Translations under genes and position numbers: made by a program
Assembly (NCBI GenBank): GCA_903909295.1
Contig: CAIVVG010000067.1
Location: 1 to 8,150, forward strand
Direction of reading: 5' to 3'
DNA from: an uncultured Chlamydiae bacterium
GTDB lineage: Bacteria; Chlamydiota; Chlamydiia; Chlamydiales; SM23-39
Length of the DNA: 8,150 bases
In this document: positions 1 through 6,913 of the stretch, piece after piece
Layout: each line of letters begins with the position of its first letter
Position numbering within the stretch: the first letter of the stretch is position 1
The notes under the pieces: generated by a model
Database searches by the model: none
What the model was told of the DNA's origin: nothing
Seen by the model: only the letters and a program-made list of their open reading frames with translations

Positions 1-1
1 C

Positions 2-583
2 CCCTTCTCTCAGACCCGCGCTCTACGCCCCATCGAGTATTTGCTGGTAGAGACCCAAGAGAACCCCAAACCTCGCCCCGTCCCGGACAAGGCGCCCCTA
101 CTCCGCTCCCTCATCTCCAAAGGGAAAGGGACCCTGAGACAAAATGCCCAGGGGCTCATCTACCTCGACATCGACAACCAGTTCATTTTGAGCCTGATCC
201 CCTATCTCCAAGCCTACAACCTCGTCCGCCCCCCCTACTTCCACCTCTTTAATGAAATGGGAGCGCACGTCCCGGTGGTCCCCGCCAGAGAGGCTGCTTT
301 TCACTATTTGGACAATCCCCCTGAACTAGGGCAAGAATTCTCTTTTGAACTAGAAGGACTTTATTCGGTAAGGCCGACCGATTGGCCGGAAATGGAACAA
401 GTGTGGTTTTTTAAATTGCACTCTCCTGAACTCGAGCAGTTGCGCCGCCGCCACTTTTTAACGCCTAAGCCCGGCGGGCATTCTTTTCACATCGCCGTCG
501 CTGTGAAACCGCGGGTCACGGCGCATAAAAAACAGCAGCCGCTCCCCGCCATGCGCATCAACGTCGCATGCCTCGCAGCATAA
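2..583 (+). CDS. 2H / Swiss Army Knife-like phosphoesterase-related protein, 5' end outside window
   Basis: The frame is open to the left edge, with 13 sense codons before the first possible start (TTG at 41), so the gene probably begins outside the window. The 180 residues from that TTG contain GAHVPVV (His76) and, 74 residues later, GGHSFHIAVAV (His150), preceded by SPELEQLRRRHFLTPKPGGH. This spacing and context resemble the 'Swiss Army Knife' branch of the 2H phosphoesterase superfamily, RNA-repair or cyclic-phosphodiesterase-like enzymes with two H-x-[ST]-x motifs. Family membership is recognition from memory, not a search. Both motifs lack the usual Ser/Thr at the +2 position (HVPV and HIAV), so catalysis may be lost or altered. 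There is no signal peptide in the visible part. The 3' end overlaps the convergent kinase gene by 26 bp. Coding is well supported; the function is tentative. Confidence 0.7.
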   Translation, partial: PFSQTRALRPIEYLLVETQENPKPRPVPDKAPLLRSLISKGKGTLRQNAQGLIYLDIDNQFILSLIPYLQAYNLVRPPYFHLFNEMGAHVPVVPAREAAFHYLDNPPELGQEFSFELEGLYSVRPTDWPEMEQVWFFKLHSPELEQLRRRHFLTPKPGGHSFHIAVAVKPRVTAHKKQQPLPAMRINVACLAA

Positions 584-1757
584 TTTCAGCGTCTTCTAGG
601 GTCGTTCTCTTTGTCAGATCTGGATTCAACAACCCTCGGATTAAGGCTATCATTGGCTCATTGCCCTCTAAATTCCGATCTTCTTCAGGGTTATAGAAAA
701 TCGCATCGGGCTCTGCAACTACCCTTCCTGGACCAATATAGATCTCATATAAAGTCGACCCTAAAGAAAAGGCGTCCGCTTGCACCGTCTGCACTCGGTC
801 GTGGTAAAAAGTCTCAGGAGCTTTGTGCTTCATCGTGCCGATGGGGGTACGTGGCATTTGATCTTGGTGGATCGCGATCCCCCAGTCGATCAACTTCACT
901 TTTCCGTCGCTACTGACGAGAATATTATCTGTCTTGACGTCCCGATGGATCACGCCGTGTCTGCGGAGATGTTTTAAACCCAAAATAATTTGTTTAGCGA
1001 TCTGAACGATTTCCTCTTTAGCTCTCGGGTAATCGGAGAGGGTCTGTCCTTCGAAATAGGGGGATACCTCAGCGAGGAGCGTGTCTTGCGGCGTGAGTGA
1101 ATCCATCGTCTCCCTGACGATCGCCCGTACTTGTCCGTCAGGTCCTTGCACGTATGCGCAATTCACCCCAAGAACATTCTTATGATGGCGGACTTTGAGC
1201 GCTAAAAGGGAGGCCCTTTTTGTCTCGTTTCCTCCCAACTTGACGTGATTTTTCCCAGAATCAAAGAAGACCTTAACGACTTCTTGTCTTGAGCCAATGG
1301 GTTGATAAATCACCGGTTCTTTTTTCTTACCACGCGTCGGAAAGCGCGCTTCTACAGCAACTAATTTATGGACGCTCGCACTCGCGCCACTGCCCAGACT
1401 CTCTCCTAAAATGCGCCTGATCCCTTTTTTTCTTTTGAGTAAGTAGGCTTCTAAGGGGGTTGTTGTGGGCAGCTGACGCGGGATATCAAACACCTCAATG
1501 GAGGCAACGGATGCCATAGACGCCGATGAGGGGGATGATACACGCTCCTCTTCGATGTGGAGAGAAGGAAGAGCGATTCGGAAGCGTGAAGGGGCAGGAG
1601 GAGAGGCTAACGGGGATGGAGAATCGTTGGTCAGAATGGTGAGGCGAAATCGCGCAGGAGATAACACCAACTGAGACTGAGAATCGTTACTCGGGCTAGA
1701 AGCGGGAACGATCTCCGTTGTAGCAACAGAAAATGGTGACACAGATACTGAAAACAT
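558..1757 (-). CDS. Eukaryotic-type Ser/Thr protein kinase
   Basis: A 399-residue Hanks-type kinase that should transfer phosphate from ATP to Ser/Thr. The catalytic domain covers roughly residues 115-399: glycine loop LGSGASASV (121-129), ATP-anchoring Lys162 in VVKVFF, possible helix-C Glu178, catalytic loop HRDVKTDN (271-278), metal-binding DWG (291-293, where most kinases have DFG), APE (313-315), helix-F Asp328 and the late Arg384. All key residues are present, so it is probably active. Residues 1-100 are rich in Ser and Pro and low in complexity, with two similar PARFR/PSRFR-type segments. No transmembrane helix or extracellular sensor domain is visible, unlike PknB-type receptor kinases. 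The ATG at 1757 is supported by AAGGA six bases upstream. The position next to ligA resembles the pkn1-dnlJ pair of Chlamydia, as remembered. A role as a secreted effector is possible but not shown by the sequence. Confidence 0.95.
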   Translation of the reverse strand: MFSVSVSPFSVATTEIVPASSPSNDSQSQLVLSPARFRLTILTNDSPSPLASPPAPSRFRIALPSLHIEEERVSSPSSASMASVASIEVFDIPRQLPTTTPLEAYLLKRKKGIRRILGESLGSGASASVHKLVAVEARFPTRGKKKEPVIYQPIGSRQEVVKVFFDSGKNHVKLGGNETKRASLLALKVRHHKNVLGVNCAYVQGPDGQVRAIVRETMDSLTPQDTLLAEVSPYFEGQTLSDYPRAKEEIVQIAKQIILGLKHLRRHGVIHRDVKTDNILVSSDGKVKLIDWGIAIHQDQMPRTPIGTMKHKAPETFYHDRVQTVQADAFSLGSTLYEIYIGPGRVVAEPDAIFYNPEEDRNLEGNEPMIALIRGLLNPDLTKRTTLEDAEIMLRGMRR

Positions 1758-1763
1758 ATTAAG

Positions 1764-1768
1764 TCCTT
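1764..1768 (-). promoter_or_regulatory. Ribosome binding site of the kinase gene
   Basis: AAGGA on the - strand, with 6 nt before the ATG at 1757. This fixes the kinase start and shows that the Ser/Pro-rich leader is translated. The spacer from the preceding gene (1758-1842) is AT-rich near the start codon and holds no convincing -35/-10 pair or terminator hairpin, so the kinase may be co-transcribed with the small gene upstream. Confidence 0.7.
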
Positions 1769-1842
1769 ATTTTTAATAAAAATAATATAAAAAATCGACA
1801 AACACTCAGAGGGCGTTTGCGATCTCGGATCTCAGGGAGTCT

Positions 1843-2088
1843 TTAAGCGTTGTCCCAACCAGCTGCGTCATCCCGACCTGAAAAAGTAAGGAGGTCTTGA
1901 GCGAATGCAGTTGCCTTGTTCAGAGTCCCTAACAGACCTACTTTTGTAGCCGGTTTCACAGACGCTTCAGGAGTGACTGTTTCGAGCTGTTTCAGGGTTC
2001 CGTAATTTCTCTGACCAGATTTGATAAGTGGTAATCGTGCTGAAAATTCAGATACGGTAAGTTGCGATCTTTTTAAATAAACTGACAT
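1843..2088 (-). CDS. Small orphan protein between ligA and the kinase gene
   Basis: An 81-residue protein that I do not recognise. It starts MSVYLKRSQLTV, has a Ser/Thr- and Lys/Arg-containing N-terminal half, a short moderately hydrophobic stretch (VGLLGTLNKATAFAQDLLTF) and an acidic end (GRDDAAGWDNA). It has no Cys, no signal peptide and no clear transmembrane helix. An in-frame ATG lies two codons upstream (2094), but the Shine-Dalgarno AAAAGGA abuts that codon. It is correctly spaced (5 nt) for the ATG at 2088, so I chose 2088. Evidence that the gene is real: a good ribosome site, a strong promoter candidate immediately upstream, and placement in the same direction as its neighbours with 85 bp to the kinase gene. 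A link to the kinase (substrate, secretion partner or co-effector) is only an inference from adjacency. Confidence 0.7.
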   Translation of the reverse strand: MSVYLKRSQLTVSEFSARLPLIKSGQRNYGTLKQLETVTPEASVKPATKVGLLGTLNKATAFAQDLLTFSGRDDAAGWDNA

Positions 2089-2093
2089 AAACA

Positions 2094-2100
2094 TCCTTTT
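2094..2100 (-). promoter_or_regulatory. Ribosome binding site of the small orphan gene
   Basis: AAAAGGA on the - strand, 5 nt before the ATG at 2088. It overlaps the first base of the alternative ATG at 2094, so it argues for the downstream start. Confidence 0.65.
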
Positions 2101-2119
2101 ATTATGTTAAAAACATAAT
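2101..2119. promoter_or_regulatory. Perfect 8-bp-arm dyad, operator or leader hairpin
   Basis: ATTATGTT-AAA-AACATAAT is a perfect inverted repeat with 8-bp arms and a 3-nt centre. It sits between the promoter candidate (2122-2150) and the ribosome site of the small gene, overlapping the expected transcription start near 2115. A second AT-only palindrome (ATAATTAATTAT, 2115-2126) overlaps it. It could be a repressor operator or a weak leader hairpin; the AT-rich context raises the chance of coincidence. Confidence 0.4.
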
Positions 2120-2121
2120 TA

Positions 2122-2150
2122 ATTATATAATAAATCTATATTATAATCAA
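2122..2150 (-). promoter_or_regulatory. Sigma-70-type promoter for the small gene (and possibly the kinase)
   Basis: On the - strand, a -35 box TTGATT (2150 to 2145, 4 of 6 matches to TTGACA) is followed after exactly 17 nt by a perfect -10 box TATAAT (2127 to 2122). The -35 overlaps the ligA stop codon. The predicted start near 2115 gives a leader of about 27 nt for the small gene. It separates the kinase/small-gene unit from ligA transcriptionally. The region is very AT-rich, so a chance match is possible. Confidence 0.55.
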
Positions 2151-4126
2151 TCTAACATTTGCCGGAATTGGCTTTCGCTGAGGATGTTTACACCTAACTC
2201 TTTGGCCTTAACGTACTTAGAGCCAGGATCTTCGCCGACGAGGACATAATCGGTCTTTTTGCTGACGGAGCCAGATACAGACCCGCCCCGCTCTTTGATG
2301 AGGGCGGCGGCTTCGTCTCGGGAGTAGTGCTGGAGGGCCCCTGTGAGGACAAAAGTTTTCCCTGAGAAGGGGTGGCCGGTGAGTTTGGGCTTCAGTTTTT
2401 GGGGGGTGACGCCGTGGGCCAAGAGGAGCCGGATCTCTTCCCTTAGGTCGGGGTCGTGAAGGGCTTCCCAGATCTCTTTGGCGGTCTTTTCACCAATCCC
2501 GTTAATCCCCAACAGTTCTTCCTCTTTCATGTGGAGGAGGGTGTTCACATCGCGGGCCTCTTCGGCGAGGAGCTCGGCTGTTTCAGTGCCGACCGACTTG
2601 ATGCCGAGTCCCATGATGAAGCGGGAAAACGGGCATTGGCGGGAGGCGTTGATGCTGGTGAGGAGGTTGCGGATGGCTTTTTCCTTAAACCCCTCGAGTT
2701 GGGCAAGTTTTTCTTCATCGAGGAGGTAGACCTCCGAGATGCGGCTCACGAGCCCTTTTTCAACGAGTTGTTCAGCGACCCGCTCGCCCAGATGCTCGAT
2801 GTCCATGGCGTGCTTTGAGGCAAAGTAGGTGAGCCGTTTGACTCTTTGGCCTGCGCAACGGGGGTTGGCGCAGCGGACAGCAACTTCCCCTTCGCGGTGG
2901 ATGACGTCGCTTTTACAGATGGGGCAGTGTTGGGGCATCTTCCACGGATGGGTGTGGGGAGGGCGTTTAGAAAGATCGACGGAGACGACTTTGGGGATGA
3001 CGTCCCCTCCCTTTTCAATCACGACCAGATCGCCGATTCGGATGTCTTTGCGTGCGACCTCTTCTTGGTTATGGAGGGTAGCGCGGGAGATGGTGCTTCC
3101 GGCGAGAAGTACCGGCTCAAGTTCGGCGACTGGGGTGAGGACGCCTGACCTTCCCACTTGGACGGTGATTTCGTGAATGCGGGTGTGGGCCTGTTCGGGG
3201 GCGAATTTATAGGCGATGGCGAAGCGGGGAACTTTCCCCGTGGCTCCGAGCACTGCGTGGGCTTTGATGTCATCTACCTTGATGACGATCCCGTCGATCT
3301 CAAAAGGGAGGTGGGGGCGTTCTTTTTCAATTTTCTTGGCAAAGTGGACGATCTCATCAAAAGTCTCGCAGTAGGCGAGGTGCTCTTTGCTCCCTATGGG
3401 GAAGCCCCATTTCTTGAGTTGGTGGTGCACTTCGTATTGGCTCGTAAGTGAGCCGGCTCCTTCTACTCCATAAGCGACGAGATTGAGTTTTCTTTTGGCC
3501 ACTTCGCGTGGGTCCAAAAGTTTGAGAGAGCCGGCCGCAGCGTTGCGCGGATTAGCAAATGGCTCGAGCCCCTCTTCCTCCCGCTCTCGATTGAGTGCTT
3601 TGAAGACGCTTAAGCTCATATAGATCTCACCCCGTATTTCGACCGTCTCTTTGATATCGATGGTCAGGGGGATGCTTTTAATAGTCCGGATATTGGCCGT
3701 TACGTCGTCGCCAATTTTCCCGTTGCCGCGGGTGAGGGCGTGAACGAGCTTCCCCTTCTCATAGAGAAGGGAAATGGCTGTACCGTCCATTTTGAGCTCG
3801 GCGCAAAAGGGGATCTCTTTTTTTTCGAGGAGTTTGTGGACCCGTTTGATAAAATCGGCGATCTCCTCTTCTGAGTAGGTGTTGGCAAGCGACATCATCG
3901 GAACGAGGTGCGCTTTTTGCACAAATCCCGAGGTGGGCCCCTCGGCGACCCTTTGAGCTGGCGATGCGGGGAGGATGTGTTCGGGGTGGGCTTTTTCATA
4001 CGCCTCGAGAGCGAGCCGCTTTTGGTCATATTCGTAGTCGGAGATCGTAGGGCGGTTTTCATCGTAATAGCGCCGATCGTGCTCGATCATCTCTTGAACG
4101 AGCTCAATGTACTGCTGTCTATTCAA
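2147..4126 (-). CDS. ligA: NAD-dependent DNA ligase LigA
   Basis: Seals nicks between Okazaki fragments and during repair in the cytoplasm, using NAD+ as adenylate donor. With the start chosen here it has 659 residues, the usual length. In order: domain Ia with YYDENRPTISDYEYD (20-34), the adenylated lysine in KMDG (Lys112), the nucleotidyltransferase elements FANPRNAAAGS and EIDGIVIKVDD, an OB fold (VGRSGVLTPVAELEPV), a four-Cys zinc finger (Cys401, 404, 419, 424), helix-hairpin-helix repeats (for example GINGIGEKTAKEI) and a C-terminal BRCT domain from about 585. It appears intact and functional. No ATG fits. A TTG at 4126 has GAGG 6 nt upstream and was chosen; an alternative TTG at 4138 lacks a ribosome site. 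The start overlaps the end of glgB by 8 nt, implying translational coupling with an unrelated enzyme. The same gene is called dnlJ in Chlamydia. Confidence 0.98.
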   Translation of the reverse strand: MNRQQYIELVQEMIEHDRRYYDENRPTISDYEYDQKRLALEAYEKAHPEHILPASPAQRVAEGPTSGFVQKAHLVPMMSLANTYSEEEIADFIKRVHKLLEKKEIPFCAELKMDGTAISLLYEKGKLVHALTRGNGKIGDDVTANIRTIKSIPLTIDIKETVEIRGEIYMSLSVFKALNREREEEGLEPFANPRNAAAGSLKLLDPREVAKRKLNLVAYGVEGAGSLTSQYEVHHQLKKWGFPIGSKEHLAYCETFDEIVHFAKKIEKERPHLPFEIDGIVIKVDDIKAHAVLGATGKVPRFAIAYKFAPEQAHTRIHEITVQVGRSGVLTPVAELEPVLLAGSTISRATLHNQEEVARKDIRIGDLVVIEKGGDVIPKVVSVDLSKRPPHTHPWKMPQHCPICKSDVIHREGEVAVRCANPRCAGQRVKRLTYFASKHAMDIEHLGERVAEQLVEKGLVSRISEVYLLDEEKLAQLEGFKEKAIRNLLTSINASRQCPFSRFIMGLGIKSVGTETAELLAEEARDVNTLLHMKEEELLGINGIGEKTAKEIWEALHDPDLREEIRLLLAHGVTPQKLKPKLTGHPFSGKTFVLTGALQHYSRDEAAALIKERGGSVSGSVSKKTDYVLVGEDPGSKYVKAKELGVNILSESQFRQMLD

Positions 4127-5960
4127 AATGGACCTCAAAAATCATCGTTGCCAGGGGCGCCAAGGCGATTGTAAATCCACCAGAAGAAACCTCGACCGCC
4201 CCGTTTTGTTGATCGGAGCCGCCAAATTTTGCATCGTCGGTATTGAACACTTGGGACACGCGGCGCACTCCTTTCAAAGAGATAAAATAGCAGGGATGGA
4301 ATTCTGGTGTAAAGTTGTGAATGCAAACGAGATTCTCTTTTGGGCTTTTCCGCAGGTAAGAGATAATGCTCTGCTCCGCATTGGAAAAGTCGATCCACTC
4401 ATACCCCTCCCACGTAAAATCGCGCTCCCAGAGCGCAGAGTGGTTTAGATAAAAGTGATTGAGCTGGGAGACGAGTTCCTGAATGCCCAGATGGGTCGGA
4501 TACTGGAGCAGATACCAGTCAATTTGTCCCTTGCAGTGCCACTCAGACCACTGGCCGATCTCTCCCCCCATAAAGAGGAGCTTTTTACCCGGCTGGCAGA
4601 TCGCGTAGCTGTAGAGTAGCCTCAAGTTCGCGAATTTTTGCCACTCGGGCCCCGGCATTTTACTGAGCAGACTCCCCTTCCCGTGCACCACCTCATCGTG
4701 AGAGAGGACATTCATAAACCGCTCAGAAAATACGTAGAGCAAGCTGAAGGTGAGTTCATTTTGGTGGAACTTTCGGTAGAGCGGATCGCGGCAGAAATAG
4801 CGGAGCGCATCATTCATCCAGCCCATGTTCCACTTCAGATCAAAGCCCAGCCCCCCCTCCTGTAAAGAGTGGGTGACCCCCGAAAAAGAAGAGGACTCCT
4901 CGGCGATCATCAGCGCTTTGGGGAATCGCTCATGGACAGCGGCATTGAGATGTTTGAGGAACTCAATCGCATCGGTATTGAAATTGCTCCCATCGGGATT
5001 GGGGGTCCACTCCCCCGCTTTGCGACCGTAGTCGAGGTAGAGGAGCGACGCTACCGCATCGACCCGCAGCCCGTCGATGTGCATTTTATCCAACCAAAAC
5101 AGCGCGCTCCCGATGAGAAAATTGCACACCTCTTTAGAGCCATAATTAAAGATCGCTGTATTCCAGTGCGGGTGAAACCCCTTTTTGGGGTCGGGATGCT
5201 CATAGAGCGCCGTTCCATCGAAGAGGGCAAGAGAGTAGTCATCCGTCGGAAAATGGGCCGGAACCCAGTCGAGAATGATCCCAATCCCCTGCTGGTGAAG
5301 GTGGTCGACAAAAAACTGAAAGTCGGCCGGAGTTCCGTGGCGACTCGTCGTCGAATAAAACCCAGTGACTTGATAGCCCCAAGACTCGTCGAGAGGGTGC
5401 TCCATCACGGGCAAGAGCTCCACGTGAGTAAATCCCATCTTGAGGCAGTAAGCTGCCAAATCGACCGCGAGCTCTCGGTAGGTGGGAAATTCGGTCCCAT
5501 AATTTTTCCAAGAGCCGAGATGTACCTCGTAAATCAGCATCGGCCGGTCGAGGGATTTATTCCTCTTCATCCAAGCAGCATCCCCCCACGCATGGGCATC
5601 TACATCAGATACAATCGATGCCGTACAAGGGCGCACCTCGGCAAAAAAGGCGAACGGATCGGACTTGAGCTGCCGTGCCCCATTTTGGAAAGTGACCTCG
5701 AACTTGTATTTTTCTCCCGGGCCAATTCCTGGGACAAAGAGCTCCCAGATTCCGGAGGTGTTGTGCATCGGGGAGACGTCCCCATCCCAATAGTTAAAAT
5801 CAGCGATGAGGGAAACCGCTTTGGCATGAGGCGCCCAGACGGCGAAGCGAGTCCCCTTGACGCCATCCCGCTCGGCAGGGTGAGCTCCTAAGATGCGATA
5901 GATCTCATAGTGGCACCCCCGAGCAAAGAGATAGAGGTCCACTTCTCCAATGGTCGACAT
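4119..5960 (-). CDS. glgB: 1,4-alpha-glucan branching enzyme, short form
   Basis: Creates alpha-1,6 branches in glycogen (GH13, cytoplasmic). The 613 residues from the ATG at 5960 hold a CBM48-type domain (GAHPAE...FAVWAPHAKAVSLIADFNYWDG, about 25-60), the (beta/alpha)8 barrel with DWVPAHFP (231-238), nucleophile Asp301 in GLRVDAVASLLY, acid/base Glu354 in IAEES, Asp422 in LSHDEVVHGKGS, and a C-terminal beta domain. All catalytic residues are present. E. coli GlgB has 728 residues; this protein starts directly at the DLYLF...YEIYRILGAHP segment and so lacks the extra N-terminal N1 module. A TTG at 5996 would add 12 residues, but those codons lie mostly in the dispersed repeat at 5974-6010 and no ribosome site precedes them. 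The ATG at 5960 also lacks a clear Shine-Dalgarno, which is unusual here. It overlaps ligA downstream by 8 nt. Confidence 0.97.
   Translation of the reverse strand: MSTIGEVDLYLFARGCHYEIYRILGAHPAERDGVKGTRFAVWAPHAKAVSLIADFNYWDGDVSPMHNTSGIWELFVPGIGPGEKYKFEVTFQNGARQLKSDPFAFFAEVRPCTASIVSDVDAHAWGDAAWMKRNKSLDRPMLIYEVHLGSWKNYGTEFPTYRELAVDLAAYCLKMGFTHVELLPVMEHPLDESWGYQVTGFYSTTSRHGTPADFQFFVDHLHQQGIGIILDWVPAHFPTDDYSLALFDGTALYEHPDPKKGFHPHWNTAIFNYGSKEVCNFLIGSALFWLDKMHIDGLRVDAVASLLYLDYGRKAGEWTPNPDGSNFNTDAIEFLKHLNAAVHERFPKALMIAEESSSFSGVTHSLQEGGLGFDLKWNMGWMNDALRYFCRDPLYRKFHQNELTFSLLYVFSERFMNVLSHDEVVHGKGSLLSKMPGPEWQKFANLRLLYSYAICQPGKKLLFMGGEIGQWSEWHCKGQIDWYLLQYPTHLGIQELVSQLNHFYLNHSALWERDFTWEGYEWIDFSNAEQSIISYLRKSPKENLVCIHNFTPEFHPCYFISLKGVRRVSQVFNTDDAKFGGSDQQNGAVEVSSGGFTIALAPLATMIFEVHFE
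4133..4136 (-). promoter_or_regulatory. Ribosome binding site of ligA inside the glgB 3' end
   Basis: GAGG on the - strand, 6 nt before the TTG at 4126, within the last glgB codons. It decides between two in-frame TTG starts for ligA and places the ligase start just before the glgB stop codon, an arrangement typical of translational coupling. Confidence 0.55.
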
Positions 5961-5973
5961 ACTCTGAAAGTAG

Positions 5974-6010
5974 CGCAACCGCTGTGGGCATCGCAAGAAG
6001 AATCTTAACC
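5974..6010. repeat. Dispersed repeat, copy 1 (upstream of glgB)
   Basis: 37 nt matching 7153-7189 in the same orientation with two mismatches; the first 26 (5974-5999) are identical. The flanking bases AAAGTAG here and AAGGTAA there also resemble each other. It continues into a run of ACCACAGAGAACACGGAG, a type of GAG-rich tract I have seen dispersed in many bacterial genomes. It fills most of the spacer between glgB and the gene before it. No open reading frame or transposase is associated with it. Confidence 0.85.
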
Positions 6011-6049
6011 ACAGAGAACACGGAGATAGGAAAAGAGAGACTTATTTTT

Positions 6050-6913
6050 TCACCACTCCATCACTTCACCGCCGTATTTGTATAAACTCAGCGTTGCCGC
6101 CAGGAAGTCTTTGCCCTTATAGAAACGTTGAATCTTTTGTCTGGCTGCCAGATATTTCTCTTTGAGCAACACCGACTCATCGGAGCCTGGGTTCCCCACA
6201 AAGACCGGAAGCATGAGCTCTTTCATATCGAGTTTTTGGAAGGTGATGTCTTTCCATGCAGACCGCCTCCTTATCAAGGCTTCCTGATTGCCCCAGACAC
6301 TAGGTACTTTAGGTAGCTCTGGATGGAGATGCCTTTCCCAGTAGAGCCCTGCGTTCGTCCTTCCAAATCCGAATAAAATCCCAGCCAAAAACTCATTTTT
6401 TTGGAGTGTGTCGCGCAAGAATGGGACAGTGCCCACCTTTTGAAAGAGATCTCCAGGTAAATGTTGGAAATCGGCAGCATGCTCCTGGGCGACCTCACAG
6501 CAAAGTTTCTTATCCGCGAGCACCAGAAACGGATTTAACCCTCCCCAGGGATTCGCATCTTCCCAAAACACCATCCGCTCATTTTGGAAAAAATGTTCGT
6601 ACTTCTTCCAGACCTTCCAGCCTCGGAGGGTGTGGATGTTGCGAGGGAGGAAAGATAAGATACAAGACCCGAGCGGGTAATAAACAGTAAACGACATCGG
6701 TTTTTCTCCGACCATTGTATAGGCCAGGGGCTCTCTGATCGTGATTTCGTGAAAAAAATGGTCCAATAGTTTCGCTTCCCTCCGGGACATTTTCACTGAA
6801 AACGGCAAATGAGAGGGGGACTCAATCGGAATATTGACGTCCCCTCTGAGGTAAATTTCTCTCCCTAAAAGCATGAGTGCCCCTGCAAGCAAAATAGATC
6901 GCCAATAGGGCAT
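6050..6913 (-). CDS. Exported or membrane-anchored protein of unknown function
   Basis: A 287-residue protein I cannot assign. The N-terminus MPYWRSILLAGALMLLG is a short signal-type hydrophobic segment (about 6-17) after one Arg; no AXA cleavage site or lipobox follows, so it may be a signal anchor. The rest is soluble-looking: EPLAYTMVGEKPMSF (61-75), a Trp-rich stretch around 99-123, LAGILFGFGRTNAGLYWER (176-193) and LPVFVGNPGSDES (235-247) followed by a charged helix (KEKYLAARQKIQRFYKGKDF). The GEKPMSF and GFGRTNA segments look like family signatures, but I cannot name the family. The ATG at 6913 shares its A with the TGA stop of the zinc-finger gene (TGATG), so the two are probably translated together; a TTG one codon upstream is less likely. 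Its own stop is 90 bp before glgB. Confidence 0.85.
   Translation of the reverse strand: MPYWRSILLAGALMLLGREIYLRGDVNIPIESPSHLPFSVKMSRREAKLLDHFFHEITIREPLAYTMVGEKPMSFTVYYPLGSCILSFLPRNIHTLRGWKVWKKYEHFFQNERMVFWEDANPWGGLNPFLVLADKKLCCEVAQEHAADFQHLPGDLFQKVGTVPFLRDTLQKNEFLAGILFGFGRTNAGLYWERHLHPELPKVPSVWGNQEALIRRRSAWKDITFQKLDMKELMLPVFVGNPGSDESVLLKEKYLAARQKIQRFYKGKDFLAATLSLYKYGGEVMEW

Noticed and set aside
611..977. Overlapping + strand frames within the kinase gene
   Set aside because: They lie opposite the catalytic core (HRD to APE region) of an intact kinase and have no supporting ribosome site or domain.
1758..1842. Possible separate promoter or terminator before the kinase gene
   Set aside because: TTGTCG at 1801-1796 has no well-spaced -10 box compatible with the ribosome site, and no stem longer than 4 bp precedes the T-run.
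2456..3451. Several open frames on the + strand inside ligA
   Set aside because: All are antisense to an intact, fully conserved ligase and contain no recognisable motif.
4869..5891. Long open frame on the + strand, 340 codons starting with GTG
   Set aside because: It lies wholly antisense to glgB, whose catalytic motifs are all intact; it shows no recognisable domain and is best explained as a shadow of glgB codon use.
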